Shown in pieces: positions 1 to 11,768 of a stretch of 64,000 bases of DNA. The notes below the pieces were generated by a model that worked only from the letters and a program-made list of their open reading frames with translations, was not told the DNA's origin and did no database searches. Each line of letters starts with the position of its first letter. Position 1 is the stretch's first letter. The stretch covers positions 701,141-765,140 of the forward strand of contig NZ_JAHEPS010000002.1 of assembly GCF_018596335.1 (NCBI RefSeq), written 5' to 3'. This stretch comes from Shewanella jiangmenensis. Lineage in GTDB: Bacteria; Pseudomonadota; Gammaproteobacteria; Enterobacterales; Shewanellaceae. Both the position numbers and the translations under genes were made by a program.

Positions 1-1335
1 TGCCAGCAGGCCGATGCTGATTTGGCGGTGGCCAATGCCCGCGAGACCTTTGAGTCCGGGATCTGGTCGCAGCTGTCGCCGGTAAAGCGCAAGCAGGTGA
101 TGATCCGCTTTGCTGATTTGCTCGAGGCCAATGCCAACGAGCTGGCGCTGCTGGAAACCCTCGACATGGGTAAACCGATTGCCCACTCCAAAGCCGTTGA
201 CGTAGCCGGTGCCGCCCGTGCCATCCGCTGGTCCGGTGAGGCCATCGACAAGATTTACGATGAGTTGGCGCCAACCCCCCATAACGAAATCGGCATGATC
301 ACCCGCGAGCCAGTGGGTGTCGTGGCCGCCATCGTGCCGTGGAACTTCCCGATGCTGATGGCCTGCTGGAAACTCGGTCCCGCCCTTGCCACCGGTAACA
401 GCGTGGTGCTCAAGCCATCTGAAAAATCGCCGCTTACCGCCATTCGTATGGCACAGCTTGCCAAAGAGGCAGGCATTCCCGATGGCGTGCTGAACGTGCT
501 GCCGGGTTTTGGCCACACAGTCGGCCAGGCGCTGGCGCTGCATATGGATGTGGATACCCTGGTATTCACCGGCTCGACCAAGATTGCCAAGCAATTGATG
601 GTGTATGCCGGTCAGTCCAACATGAAGCGGGTATGGCTCGAAGCGGGCGGCAAGAGCCCGAATATCGTGTTTAACGACGCGCCGGATCTGAAAGCGGCCG
701 CCGAAGCTGCTGCCTCTGCCATTGCCTTTAACCAGGGCGAGGTGTGCACCGCAGGCTCGCGCCTGCTGGTGGAATCCGGCGTGAAAGATGAGCTTTTGAA
801 ATTAATAGTAGAAGAGCTCGCCTCCTGGCAGCCCGGCCATCCGCTGGACCCGGCCACCACCTGCGGCGCTGTGGTCGACAAGCAGCAGCTCGATACTGTG
901 CTGAGCTACATTCAGGCCGGCCACGATGAAGGTGGCAAGCTCTTGTGCGGCGGCAAGCGGGTGCTGGAAGAAACCGGCGGCGTGTACGTCACTCCGACTG
1001 TGTTTGACGGTGTTACCAATCAGATGAGGATTGCCCGCGAGGAAATCTTTGGCCCGGTGATGTCGGTTATCACCTTTGACGGCATGGATGAGGCCGTTGC
1101 CATCGCCAACGACACCATTTATGGTCTCGCCGCCGGTGTCTGGACCTCGGACATCAGCAAGGCCCACAAGACCGCCAAGGCGCTTCGCAGCGGCATGGTG
1201 TGGATTAATCACTATGACGGCGGCGATATGACCGCGCCATTCGGTGGTTATAAGCAGTCGGGTAATGGCCGCGACAAGTCACTGCATGCTTTTGAAAAGT
1301 ACACCGAAGTAAAAGCGACCTGGATTGCGCTGTAA
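1..1335 (+). CDS. puuC: Gamma-glutamyl-gamma-aminobutyraldehyde dehydrogenase (PuuC type), 5' end cut by window
   Basis: NAD(P)-dependent aldehyde dehydrogenase; in the Puu pathway it oxidises gamma-glutamyl-aminobutyraldehyde to gamma-glutamyl-GABA in the cytoplasm. The reading frame is open to base 1, so about 50 N-terminal residues are missing, judged against the usual length near 495. Visible family landmarks are the PWNFP cofactor-pocket segment, VFTGSTKIAK, LEAGGKSPNIVF carrying the general-base Glu, and the catalytic Cys in GEVCTAGS. The C-terminal half has the usual EEIFGPV and PFGGYKQSG motifs. It sits at the edge of a puu cluster, which favours PuuC over other aldehyde dehydrogenases; the exact substrate is inferred from context. 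Confidence 0.87.
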   Translation, partial: CQQADADLAVANARETFESGIWSQLSPVKRKQVMIRFADLLEANANELALLETLDMGKPIAHSKAVDVAGAARAIRWSGEAIDKIYDELAPTPHNEIGMITREPVGVVAAIVPWNFPMLMACWKLGPALATGNSVVLKPSEKSPLTAIRMAQLAKEAGIPDGVLNVLPGFGHTVGQALALHMDVDTLVFTGSTKIAKQLMVYAGQSNMKRVWLEAGGKSPNIVFNDAPDLKAAAEAAASAIAFNQGEVCTAGSRLLVESGVKDELLKLIVEELASWQPGHPLDPATTCGAVVDKQQLDTVLSYIQAGHDEGGKLLCGGKRVLEETGGVYVTPTVFDGVTNQMRIAREEIFGPVMSVITFDGMDEAVAIANDTIYGLAAGVWTSDISKAHKTAKALRSGMVWINHYDGGDMTAPFGGYKQSGNGRDKSLHAFEKYTEVKATWIAL

Positions 1336-1360
1336 CCGCTGCGCAAGCCGCAGACAAACA

Positions 1361-1388
1361 AAACCCGCCAATCGGCGGGTTTCTTTTT
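1361..1388. terminator. Bidirectional intrinsic terminator between puuC and the convergent oxidase gene
   Basis: A 9-bp perfect stem (AAACCCGCC / GGCGGGTTT) with loop AATC, followed by CTTTTTAT on the plus strand. The minus strand has its own T-rich run (TTTTGTTTG), so it can serve both converging genes. Confidence 0.85.
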
Positions 1389-1401
1389 ATACTGCCTTTT
1401 A

Positions 1402-2709
1402 TCAGAAAATATCCATAAAGCGGTGATACAGCATACCGGCAGCCAGCAGCGGCGAGCGCAGGGCAGGGCCTCCCGGGAAGGTCATGTGTTTAACTTTGGC
1501 GAAAATATCAAAACGCTCGCTGTTGCCGGCAATGGCGTCGGCCACCAGACGGCCCGCCATGTGGGTGGCGTTGACGCCATGGCCGGAATAGGCCTGGGCA
1601 AACAGGATATTGGGCGCATCCGGCAGACGACCAAGCTGCGGCAGGCGGTTGGCGCCTATGCCAATCATGCCGCCCCATTGGTAGTCAATCCGAACCCCTT
1701 TCAGTGCCGGAAACACCTTTTCAAGATTGGGGCGCAGCGCCGCTTCAATGTCTTTGGGATCTTTACCCGAATAGGTACAAAGCCCGCCAAACAGCAGCCG
1801 GCCGTCGGCGGATAAATGGAAGTAGTCGAGCGCAATACGCATATCGGCAAAAGCCATGTTTTGCGGAATGATTTGCCGCTGCAGCTCCGGGGAGAGCGGC
1901 TCGGTAGCCAGCAGATAGCTGCCTGCGGGCAGCACCTTGCCGCCGACATAGGGCTCAAGCTTGTGGCCTATGTAGGCGTTACCGGCCAGCACCAGATTGT
2001 CGCAGCGCACTTCGCCGCGCTCTGTCTGCACCTTGAGGCGCTCACCTTTGACGATGTTGCTGGCGGCGCTGTATTCAAAAATCTGCACCCCAAGCTCTCT
2101 GGCAACCCGTGCTTCGCCAAGCGCCAGATTCAGGGGATGCAAATGGCCGCTGCCCATGTCCATCAACGCGCCCTGATAGCAGTCCGAACCAATCACTTCG
2201 CCTATGTGTGATTTATCGAGCAGCTTAAGCTCATGGCGATAGCCAACCGCGCGCAGGTGTTCAAGCTCGGCTTCAAGCTCCTGCATGTGGCGCGGCTTGA
2301 CCGCAAGATCGCAATAGCCCATCTGCAGATCGCAGTCGATATGGTGTGTGGCAACCCGCTCGCGCACTATATCTACGGCTTCAAAACCCATCTGGGTGAT
2401 GGCATCCACCCCTTCCTGGCCTATGTCATTACGAAATTGGTCTAGCCCATGGCCTATGCCGCGAATAAGCTCGCCGCCGTTGCGGCCTGATGCGCCCCAG
2501 CCAACACGTTTGGCTTCCAGCAGGGCTACGCTGAATCCTTTCTGTCGCAGTTCGATGGCGGTATTCAAACCACTGAAACCGCCTCCCACCACACAGACGT
2601 CCACATCGATAACCCCATCCAGTACAGGATACTGATAAATCTCTTTTGCGGTCGCAAAATAGAAGGATTCTGGGTACTTGTCGCTGTGAATGGGAGAATT
2701 GTTTGCCAT
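1402..2709 (-). CDS. FAD-dependent amine oxidoreductase, PuuB-like paralogue
   Basis: 435-residue DAO-family flavoprotein, probably oxidising a gamma-glutamylated amine such as gamma-glutamylputrescine. The dinucleotide-binding motif VCVVGGGFSGLNTA lies near residues 38-51, followed by the Glu-ending strand VALLEAKRVGWGASGRNGG, typical of PuuB and related oxidases; GHGVNATHMAGR near the C terminus closes the FAD site. I chose the ATG at 2709 because GGAG lies 8 bases upstream and the protein then matches its paralogue at 11918 in length; the frame stays open further upstream without family similarity. It is divergent from puuR, with a PuuR-type site in the shared promoter region. Its substrate may differ from that of the second oxidase. 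Confidence 0.83.
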   Translation of the reverse strand: MANNSPIHSDKYPESFYFATAKEIYQYPVLDGVIDVDVCVVGGGFSGLNTAIELRQKGFSVALLEAKRVGWGASGRNGGELIRGIGHGLDQFRNDIGQEGVDAITQMGFEAVDIVRERVATHHIDCDLQMGYCDLAVKPRHMQELEAELEHLRAVGYRHELKLLDKSHIGEVIGSDCYQGALMDMGSGHLHPLNLALGEARVARELGVQIFEYSAASNIVKGERLKVQTERGEVRCDNLVLAGNAYIGHKLEPYVGGKVLPAGSYLLATEPLSPELQRQIIPQNMAFADMRIALDYFHLSADGRLLFGGLCTYSGKDPKDIEAALRPNLEKVFPALKGVRIDYQWGGMIGIGANRLPQLGRLPDAPNILFAQAYSGHGVNATHMAGRLVADAIAGNSERFDIFAKVKHMTFPGGPALRSPLLAAGMLYHRFMDIF

Positions 2710-2789
2710 AAGGGCTCCGGCATTGGTTTTTATTGTAAATTGGACTTGTCTCTGTATACTCATCACACTTTTTGCGGATAACTTTACAG

Positions 2790-2805
2790 TGTTCATTTTA
2801 TTTAA
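2790..2805 (-). promoter_or_regulatory. Probable PuuR operator
   Basis: Minus strand reads TTAAATAAAATGAACA, close to the published E. coli PuuR recognition sequence AAAATATAATGAACA. It lies about 80 bp before the PuuB-like gene that ends at 1402. A near-identical site lies before the other puuB gene at 11884. Confidence 0.6.
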
Positions 2806-2960
2806 CATACTTGATCGCCAGAATACAATGTGTATCTTGTGAGCAATGCCAGAAGCAGCGCCGCAATTGACTGGTCTGACGCAGAAAGCTAATTGATAAA
2901 TAAAAATTTTCGAACATGGAGCAATGGCAGTGCCCGGTTCGGAGCAGACAATTTGCACTT

Positions 2961-2977
2961 TATCTGCTGTGCAGATA
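2961..2977. promoter_or_regulatory. Perfect 7-3-7 palindrome before puuR
   Basis: TATCTGC TGT GCAGATA is a perfect inverted repeat ending about 26 bases before the favoured puuR start. It could be an operator (autoregulatory, or for another repressor). It does not resemble the PuuR consensus, so the binding factor is unknown. Confidence 0.45.
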
Positions 2978-3003
2978 ACTGAACCTGAGTGGGGGTGACA
3001 AAT

Positions 3004-3552
3004 TTGGATATCGGAGCCAGCCTCAAAGCCGTACGGAAACTCAAAGGCTTGTCCCAGCGTGAGCTGGCCAAGCGAGCCGGCGTGACCAACAGTACCATTT
3101 CCATGATTGAGAAAAACAGCGTCAGCCCGTCGGTGAGCTCGCTGAAAAAGGTATTGTCGGGGATCCCCATGTCATTGGTGGAGTTTTTCTCCATCGGCGA
3201 ATCGGCGTCGTCCGAGCAAAAGATTGTGTACCGGGCCGACGAACTGCTCGACATAGGCACAGGCCCGCTCGAGTTTAAAGTAATTGGCCGGGATTATCCC
3301 AACCGCGCCATGTCGGTGATGAGCGAGACCTATCCGCCCGGCGCCGACACAGGGGAAGAGATGCTCAAGCATGTGGGTGAAGAAGCCGCGATGGTGATCA
3401 CCGGCAAGTTTGAACTCACCGTTGGTGATGAAATCTTTATCCTCGAAGCCGGTGACAGCTACTACTTTAACAGCGAGTTGCCGCACCGTTTCAGAAATCC
3501 CTTTGATGAGCCCTGTCATCTGGTGAGTGCCACTACTCCCGCCAACTTCTGA
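3004..3552 (+). CDS. puuR: Transcriptional regulator, XRE-type HTH plus cupin (PuuR)
   Basis: About 182 residues. The N-terminal part (about 5-60) is a helix-turn-helix: GLSQRELAKRAGVTNSTISM is a textbook XRE recognition unit. The C-terminal half is a cupin sensor with GEEAAMVITGKFELTVGDE and a late HRFRNPF segment. This is the PuuR architecture, a repressor of putrescine utilisation genes relieved by putrescine in E. coli. I prefer the TTG start at 3004 because GGGGGTGA lies five bases upstream; in-frame GTG codons at 2989 and 2995 lack a ribosome site. It lies between the oxidase gene and puuD inside the polyamine cluster, which supports the assignment. Confidence 0.85.
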   Translation: MDIGASLKAVRKLKGLSQRELAKRAGVTNSTISMIEKNSVSPSVSSLKKVLSGIPMSLVEFFSIGESASSEQKIVYRADELLDIGTGPLEFKVIGRDYPNRAMSVMSETYPPGADTGEEMLKHVGEEAAMVITGKFELTVGDEIFILEAGDSYYFNSELPHRFRNPFDEPCHLVSATTPANF

Positions 3553-3563
3553 AAAAGCTTTCC

Positions 3564-3587
3564 ACTGCGGCCCACTCGGGCCGCAGT
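3564..3587 (+). terminator. Hairpin after puuR
   Basis: ACTGCGGCCC / GGGCCGCAGT with loop ACTC, 12 bases after the puuR stop. The following CATTTCTG is only weakly T-rich, so termination may be partial. The remaining 350 bases up to puuD hold a 6-3-6 palindrome (GTTACA GAA TGTAAC, 3754-3768) and a weak PuuR-like site, but no gene. Confidence 0.55.
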
Positions 3588-3870
3588 CATTTCTGCGCTC
3601 TGATTTTCTACGCCACCTTCCGCGCAGCAGCAAATTCCTCCGCCGATGTAAATAATTTTAACCAAGCGCCGTGCTGACGGGGCTCCGCGGCCATCCTGGT
3701 GCAATTCTGTCTGGGTTGCACAACTTCTGTGCAGCCAGGCTTAAGACGGCCAAGTTACAGAATGTAACTCCATCATCTAGCTGAAAAATAACGGTTATTA
3801 TCACATTGTTATAAAAGTGCTGCCAACTTGGGTGGTGGCACTTGCCTCGTTCAATATTTCGGTGTACTGT

Positions 3871-3885
3871 GTGAAAAAATGAACG
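3871..3885 (+). promoter_or_regulatory. Weak PuuR-like operator before puuD
   Basis: GTGAAAAAATGAACG matches the ATGAAC core and A-rich left side of the two better sites at 2790 and 11884. It lies 56 bases before the puuD start, where an operator would be expected. Confidence 0.4.
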
Positions 3886-3940
3886 CCGTGTTTGAAGGCG
3901 ATCACAAAACCCAAACTTCGACACAGATGCAAGGTGAAGT

Positions 3941-4705
3941 ATGTCTGACGCCACGGTGCCCGTGATTGGTGTCTCCTCCTGTAATGCCCCAATAGGGTTG
4001 CAAACATTCAGTATTGTTGGGGAAAAGTATCTCCTCGGTATTATCAATGGCACCGGCGGCTGGCCGCTGATTATCCCCTCGGTTGGTGCAGGAATGCCCA
4101 CTGAGGAATTATTAACGCGCCTCGACGGCATTATGTTTACCGGTTCTCCATCCAATGTGGAGCCACATCATTATGCGGGACCGGCCAGTGAGCCGGGCAC
4201 CCATCATGATCCGCGCCGTGACGCGACCACCTTGCCACTTATTCGTGCTGCGATAGACGCTGGTGTACCTGTGCTGGGTATTTGCCGCGGGTTTCAGGAA
4301 ATGAATGTCGCCTTTGGTGGCAGTCTGCATCAGAAACTCCATGAAACCGGCAAATACATGGAACACAGGGAAGACAGAGAAGCGCCGCTGGAGGGGCAGT
4401 ATGGCCTGGCCCATACCGTTACTCTGGAGCCCGGGGGGGTAATTTTCGAAGCCTGGGGCCGCAGCTCGGCGGAAGTGAATTCCGTCCACACGCAGGGCGT
4501 TGAGCGCCTTGGAAACGGGTTGCGGCCAGAAGCCTATGCTCCGGATGGCTTGATAGAAGCCTTCTCCGTGATAAATGCCAAAAATTTTGCCCTCGGTGTG
4601 CAGTTTCACCCCGAATGGAAAGTTGCCGATAACGCCTTTTACCTTTCGATTTTCAAGGCATTCGGTGACGCCTGCCGCGCCAGGGCTCAAAAGCGAGCGA
4701 GATAA
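3941..4705 (+). CDS. puuD: Gamma-glutamyl-GABA hydrolase
   Basis: 254-residue class I glutamine-amidotransferase-like hydrolase that releases GABA and glutamate from gamma-glutamyl-GABA. The nucleophile elbow is VLGICRGFQEMN (Cys near residue 113) and the catalytic His/Glu pair is in GVQFHPEWK near residue 220. The stretch DGIMFTGSPSNVEPHHY is typical of PuuD-like peptidase C26 proteins. The ATG follows AAGGTGAAG. puuA begins five bases after its stop, so the two are almost certainly co-transcribed. Together with puuA, a PuuB and puuC it completes the gamma-glutamylated putrescine route. Confidence 0.9.
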   Translation: MSDATVPVIGVSSCNAPIGLQTFSIVGEKYLLGIINGTGGWPLIIPSVGAGMPTEELLTRLDGIMFTGSPSNVEPHHYAGPASEPGTHHDPRRDATTLPLIRAAIDAGVPVLGICRGFQEMNVAFGGSLHQKLHETGKYMEHREDREAPLEGQYGLAHTVTLEPGGVIFEAWGRSSAEVNSVHTQGVERLGNGLRPEAYAPDGLIEAFSVINAKNFALGVQFHPEWKVADNAFYLSIFKAFGDACRARAQKRAR

Positions 4706-4710
4706 TAACT

Positions 4711-6066
4711 ATGGATAAGCTGATAGCGTTTTTGAAAGAAAAGAAGATTACCGAAGTTGAATGTGTAATCAGTGACATGTCTGGTATTGCCCGCGGCAAG
4801 ATTGCGCCGGTGGACAAGTTTATCAACGAAGGTGGCATGCGCCTGCCCGAAAGCGTGCTGCTGCAGACCGTGACCGGCGACTTTGTTGATGATGAGCTGT
4901 ATTACAAGCTTTTGAACGAAGCCGACGTGGACTTTATGTGTGTACCGGATGAAAACGCCGTGTACGTGTTGCCATGGACCGTGGAAGCCACGGCACAGGT
5001 TATCCATGACATGTACGACCGCATGGGCAATCCTATTGAGCTTTCACCACGTAACGTACTGAAAAACGTGCTGAAGCTTTACGAAGAAAAGGGTTGGGAG
5101 CCTGTGGTTGCCCCTGAAATGGAATTCTATCTGGTGGCGCGCAATGACGATCCGGATCTGCCGCTTAACCCGCCGCTTGGCCGCTCAGGTCGCCCTGAAG
5201 CCGGTCGTCAGTCATTCTCGATTGATGCCGCCAACGAATACGATCCGCTGTTTGAAGACATGTATGAGTGGTGTGAGGCCCAGGGCCTGTACATTGACAC
5301 CCTGATCCATGAAGACGGCCCGGCGCAGATGGAAATCAACTTCAGCCACGGCAATGCGCTGTCACTGGCCGATCAGGTGTTTGTGTTCAAACGTACCCTG
5401 CGTGAAGCCGCGCTCAAGCACAACGTATGCGCCACCTTTATGGCAAAGCCTGTGACCAATGAGCCAGGCAGCGCCATGCACATTCACCAGAGTGTGGTGG
5501 ATAAAAAGACCGGCAAAAACATTTTCACCAAGGAAGATGGTACCAAGAGCCCGCACTTCCTCGGCTACATCGCCGGCCTGCAGAAATACATTCCAGAGTT
5601 TCTGCCGCTGATGGCCCCAAGCGTGAACTCTTTCCGCCGCTTCCTGCCCGGCACTTCTGCGCCGGTAAACCTGGAGTGGGGCGAAGAAAACCGTACCTGT
5701 GGTCTGCGTATTCCTGAGTCATCACCACAGAACCGCCGCATCGAAAACCGTATTCCGGGCGCCGATGCCAACTGTTATCTGGCCATTGCTGCGAGCTTGC
5801 TCGCCGGTTATATCGGCATGGTGGAAGGCCTTAAGCCGACTAATCCAGCCCTTGGCCGCGCCAACGAAAGCCGCACCGCCGAGACCAACTGTCTGCCGCT
5901 GACACTGGAAGAAGCACTGGTTGCCCTCGACCAGAGTGATGCGGCACGCAAATACCTGGGTGATACCTTTACCACCGGCTACGTGGCGGTGAAGCAAACC
6001 GAGCTTGAGAATTTCCGGCGCGTGGTCAGTGCCTGGGAGCGTCAATTCCTGTTATTGACGGTATAA
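4711..6066 (+). CDS. puuA: Gamma-glutamylputrescine synthetase (glutamine synthetase family)
   Basis: 451 residues. ATP-dependent ligation of glutamate to putrescine, the first committed step of the pathway. Glutamine-synthetase landmarks are present: the metal-binding segment VAPEMEFYL, DGPAQMEINF, the ATP/metal loop PGSAMHIHQS, and the substrate-side NRTCGLRIPESSPQNRRIENR with the Arg residues that hold phosphate and glutamate. The N terminus (KKITEVECVISDMSGIARGK) is typical of GlnA-like polyamine ligases and not of GlnA itself, which also lacks puuD as a neighbour. Lies five bases after puuD; the aminotransferase gene follows after 45 bases. Confidence 0.9.
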   Translation: MDKLIAFLKEKKITEVECVISDMSGIARGKIAPVDKFINEGGMRLPESVLLQTVTGDFVDDELYYKLLNEADVDFMCVPDENAVYVLPWTVEATAQVIHDMYDRMGNPIELSPRNVLKNVLKLYEEKGWEPVVAPEMEFYLVARNDDPDLPLNPPLGRSGRPEAGRQSFSIDAANEYDPLFEDMYEWCEAQGLYIDTLIHEDGPAQMEINFSHGNALSLADQVFVFKRTLREAALKHNVCATFMAKPVTNEPGSAMHIHQSVVDKKTGKNIFTKEDGTKSPHFLGYIAGLQKYIPEFLPLMAPSVNSFRRFLPGTSAPVNLEWGEENRTCGLRIPESSPQNRRIENRIPGADANCYLAIAASLLAGYIGMVEGLKPTNPALGRANESRTAETNCLPLTLEEALVALDQSDAARKYLGDTFTTGYVAVKQTELENFRRVVSAWERQFLLLTV

Positions 6067-6111
6067 CGCACGAGCCCGGGGGCAACCCCGGGTACATTCT
6101 GGGGAAGGGCG

Positions 6112-8782
<2,671 letters not shown>

Positions 8783-8792
8783 GCAACGACTT

Positions 8793-8815
8793 AGGGGCAG
8801 TGGATTGCTGCCCCT
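8793..8815 (+). other. Intercistronic hairpin potF-potG
   Basis: AGGGGCAG / CTGCCCCT stem with a 7-base loop, 11 bases after the potF stop, followed by CCTTTACT. It could act as a partial terminator or 3' stabiliser that keeps binding protein in excess over transporter, as in other binding-protein operons. Confidence 0.6.
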
Positions 8816-8895
8816 CCTTTACTCTAATTGCACAAGTAAACCGAGTTCCAGCAGGCCGGAGGCTTGTTCTGGCGAGTTTGGAATGGAGATGTATT

Positions 8896-10032
8896 ATGGC
8901 TATGACTTCGGGCGTCACCAATAAACCATTAACAAAGACGCAGGATGAATTGCTGCTCAAAATTGAACGGGTCAGCAAATTATTTGATGATGTTCGCGCC
9001 GTCGACGACGTGTCGCTGACCATCAATAAAGGGGAAATTTTTGCACTGCTCGGCGGCTCCGGCTCCGGCAAATCCACTCTGCTGCGTATGCTGGCAGGGT
9101 TTGAAAGACCTTCTGAAGGACGCATTTATCTGGACGGTCAGGATATTACTGATCTGCCGCCTTACGAGCGTCCCATCAACATGATGTTCCAGTCTTACGC
9201 GCTGTTCCCGCACATGACAGTGGAGCAGAACATCGCCTTCGGCCTTAAGCAGGACAAGCTGCCAAAGGATGAAATCACTCAGCGGGTGGCCGAAATGCTC
9301 AAGCTGGTTCACATGGAGCAATACGCCAAGCGTAAGCCGCACCAGCTTTCTGGCGGTCAGCGTCAGCGCGTGGCCTTGGCTCGCTCCCTTGCCAAGCGCC
9401 CCAAACTGCTGCTGCTCGATGAGCCGATGGGCGCACTGGATAAGAAACTTCGTACCCAGATGCAGCTCGAAGTGGTTGAAATCCTTGAGCGTGTCGGTGT
9501 GACCTGTGTGATGGTAACCCACGATCAGGAAGAAGCCATGACCATGGCGGGCCGTATCGCCATCATGAGCGACGGCTGGATTGCCCAGGTCGGCAGCCCA
9601 ATGGACATCTATGAGAGCCCTAACAGCCGCATGATTGCCGAGTTTATCGGCAGCGTGAACCTGTTCGAATGTGAAATCGTTGAAGACGAAGCCGACCACG
9701 CGGTGCTCAAGTCGCCCACCCTGACGCAGCCATTCTTTATCGGCCACGGCGTGACCACCAGTGTCGAAGACAAGCACGTGTGGCTGGCGGTGCGTCCGGA
9801 AAAGACCCTTATCACCCGCGAGCAGCCTGAAGGCCAATACAACTGGGCCAGCGGCAAAGTGCATGACATTGCCTACCTTGGTGGCCTGTCGGTGTATTAC
9901 ATCCGTCTTGAGGATGGCCGTATTGTGCAGTGCTCCATGACCAACACCGAGCGGCGCGCCGACCATCCCACATGGGGTGATGATGTGTTCATCAGCTGGG
10001 AGGCCACCAGTGGTGTGGTATTGAGATCATGA
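8896..10032 (+). CDS. potG: Putrescine ABC transporter ATP-binding protein
   Basis: 378 residues, the usual PotG length. Walker A is GGSGSGKSTL, the Q-loop is MMFQSYALFPHMT, the ABC signature is LSGGQRQRVALARSLA, Walker B is LLLLDEPMGALD, and the H-loop His is in MVTHDQEEAM. The C-terminal 110 residues form the TOBE regulatory domain of the CUT1-like polyamine family. ATG 8896 follows GGAGAT at a good distance; the open frame upstream is not similar to PotG. The stop overlaps the potH start (ATGA), indicating translational coupling. Confidence 0.9.
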   Translation: MAMTSGVTNKPLTKTQDELLLKIERVSKLFDDVRAVDDVSLTINKGEIFALLGGSGSGKSTLLRMLAGFERPSEGRIYLDGQDITDLPPYERPINMMFQSYALFPHMTVEQNIAFGLKQDKLPKDEITQRVAEMLKLVHMEQYAKRKPHQLSGGQRQRVALARSLAKRPKLLLLDEPMGALDKKLRTQMQLEVVEILERVGVTCVMVTHDQEEAMTMAGRIAIMSDGWIAQVGSPMDIYESPNSRMIAEFIGSVNLFECEIVEDEADHAVLKSPTLTQPFFIGHGVTTSVEDKHVWLAVRPEKTLITREQPEGQYNWASGKVHDIAYLGGLSVYYIRLEDGRIVQCSMTNTERRADHPTWGDDVFISWEATSGVVLRS

Positions 10033-10940
10033 GCAAACGAAAGAAAGGTTTTCGCTTTGCCATCCGTGGCAGGCACTTTACCCTGGGCTTTCCCTTTCTG
10101 TGGCTGACGCTGTTTTTCGCACTGCCCTTTGCGATAGTGCTGAAAATCAGTTTCTCCACCGCGGCCATTGCCATTCCGCCCTATGAACCGACCTTTACCT
10201 ATGGCGATCAGCTGCTGAACATTGCACTGAACCTGGGTAACTATCTGCTGCTTCTGGACGATGCGCTGTATTACACCGCCTATCTTGGCTCGCTCAAAAT
10301 GGCGGTGGTGGCCACCATCGGCTGTTTGCTGCTTGGCTACCCCATGGCGTACGCCATTGCGCGGGCGCCGGCCAAGATGCAAACCGTGCTTCTGCTGCTT
10401 ATCATGCTGCCGTCATGGACGTCATTCCTTATCCGGGTGTACGCCTGGATGGGGCTCCTTGCCGACACCGGCCTTATCAATAATGTGCTGATGTGGCTTG
10501 GGGTGATAAGCGAGCCTTTGAAGATAATGAACACGGATATTGCGGTGTATATCGGCCTTATCTATGCCTATCTGCCGTTTATGGTGCTACCGCTGTACGC
10601 CAACCTGGTGAAGATGGACATGAGTCTTTTGGAAGCGGCGGCTGATCTTGGCTCGCGCAGTATCAACACCTTCTGGAAAATCACCCTGCCGCTGTCGAAG
10701 GGCGGTGTGATTGCAGGCTCCATGCTGGTGTTTATTCCGTCTGTGGGTGAGTTCGTTATTCCTGAACTGCTCGGCGGTCCGGACTCACTGATGATAGGTA
10801 AGGTTCTGTGGCAGGAGTTCTTCAACAACCGCGACTGGCCGGTGGCCTCGGCGCTGGCGATAGTGATGCTGGGTCTTTTGATTATCCCTATCACCCTGTT
10901 CCATCATTATCAGTCCCGTGATTTGGAGAAAGAAGCATGA
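10029..10940 (+). CDS. potH: Putrescine ABC transporter permease (PotH)
   Basis: 303-residue inner-membrane protein with about six transmembrane helices. The binding-protein-dependent transport motif is EAAADLGSRSINTFWKITLP near residue 200, which docks to the ATPase. It starts with a basic cytoplasmic tail (SKRKKGFRF) before the first helix. It overlaps potG by four bases and potI by four bases. PotH and PotI form the heterodimeric channel for putrescine. Assignment to PotH and not PotB rests on gene order and on PotF being the first gene. Confidence 0.89.
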   Translation: MSKRKKGFRFAIRGRHFTLGFPFLWLTLFFALPFAIVLKISFSTAAIAIPPYEPTFTYGDQLLNIALNLGNYLLLLDDALYYTAYLGSLKMAVVATIGCLLLGYPMAYAIARAPAKMQTVLLLLIMLPSWTSFLIRVYAWMGLLADTGLINNVLMWLGVISEPLKIMNTDIAVYIGLIYAYLPFMVLPLYANLVKMDMSLLEAAADLGSRSINTFWKITLPLSKGGVIAGSMLVFIPSVGEFVIPELLGGPDSLMIGKVLWQEFFNNRDWPVASALAIVMLGLLIIPITLFHHYQSRDLEKEA

Positions 10941-11752
10941 AAAAGCTGAGTTTTTCTACCGTGATGTTGTGGTTGGGGCTCATCTTTCTTTATGCCCCGA
11001 TGTTTATCCTGATTTTCTATTCCTTCAACGCGTCCAAACTGGTGACCGTGTGGGGCGGCTTTTCGGCCAAGTGGTATATGGAACTGTTCAAGGATCAGCA
11101 GATCCTCGATGCAGTCTGGACCAGTTTGGAGATTGCCTTCCTGTCGGCCTCGATGGCGGTGGTGCTCGGCACCATGGCCGCCTTCGTAATGACCCGTTTT
11201 CGCCGCAGCTGGGCCAAGTTGTCGCTGTCGAACATGATCACAGCGCCGCTGGTAATGCCTGAAGTGATCACCGGTCTGTCACTGCTGCTGCTGTTTGTGC
11301 ACATGGCCGACATGATTGGCTGGCCGGCCGAGCGCGGCAGGCTGACCATTTGGCTCGCGCACTCGACCTTCTGCGCCGCCTATGTGGCTGTGGTGGTGTC
11401 GTCCCGTCTGCGTGAGCTGGACATGTCGATTGAAGAAGCGGCGATGGATTTGGGGGCTACTCCGTTCAAGACCTTCTTCCTTATCACTGTGCCCATGATT
11501 GCACCGGCGCTGACGGCGGGCTGGCTGCTGTCCTTCAGTTTGTCGCTGGATGACCTGGTTATCGCAAGCTTTGCCTCGGGGCCGGGCGCGACTACCCTGC
11601 CGATGGTGGTGTTCTCCTCGGTGCGTTTGGGTGTGTCACCCAAGATCAACGCCCTGGCGACCCTTATTATCATGGCAGTATCGCTGATGGCCTTCCTGTC
11701 CTGGTACTTTGCCCGCCGGGCCGAGAAAAAAGCCAAGGCAGCCATGGAGTAA
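10937..11752 (+). CDS. potI: Putrescine ABC transporter permease (PotI)
   Basis: 271 residues, about six transmembrane helices. The EAA loop is EEAAMDLGATPFKTFFLIT near residue 160. The N terminus has LGLIFLYAPMFILIFYSFN, a typical PotI/PotC first helix. It is the last gene of potFGHI and is followed 16 bases later by a strong terminator, so the transport operon ends here. Confidence 0.89.
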   Translation: MKKLSFSTVMLWLGLIFLYAPMFILIFYSFNASKLVTVWGGFSAKWYMELFKDQQILDAVWTSLEIAFLSASMAVVLGTMAAFVMTRFRRSWAKLSLSNMITAPLVMPEVITGLSLLLLFVHMADMIGWPAERGRLTIWLAHSTFCAAYVAVVVSSRLRELDMSIEEAAMDLGATPFKTFFLITVPMIAPALTAGWLLSFSLSLDDLVIASFASGPGATTLPMVVFSSVRLGVSPKINALATLIIMAVSLMAFLSWYFARRAEKKAKAAME

Positions 11753-11768
11753 GGCTTACCAACCCATC

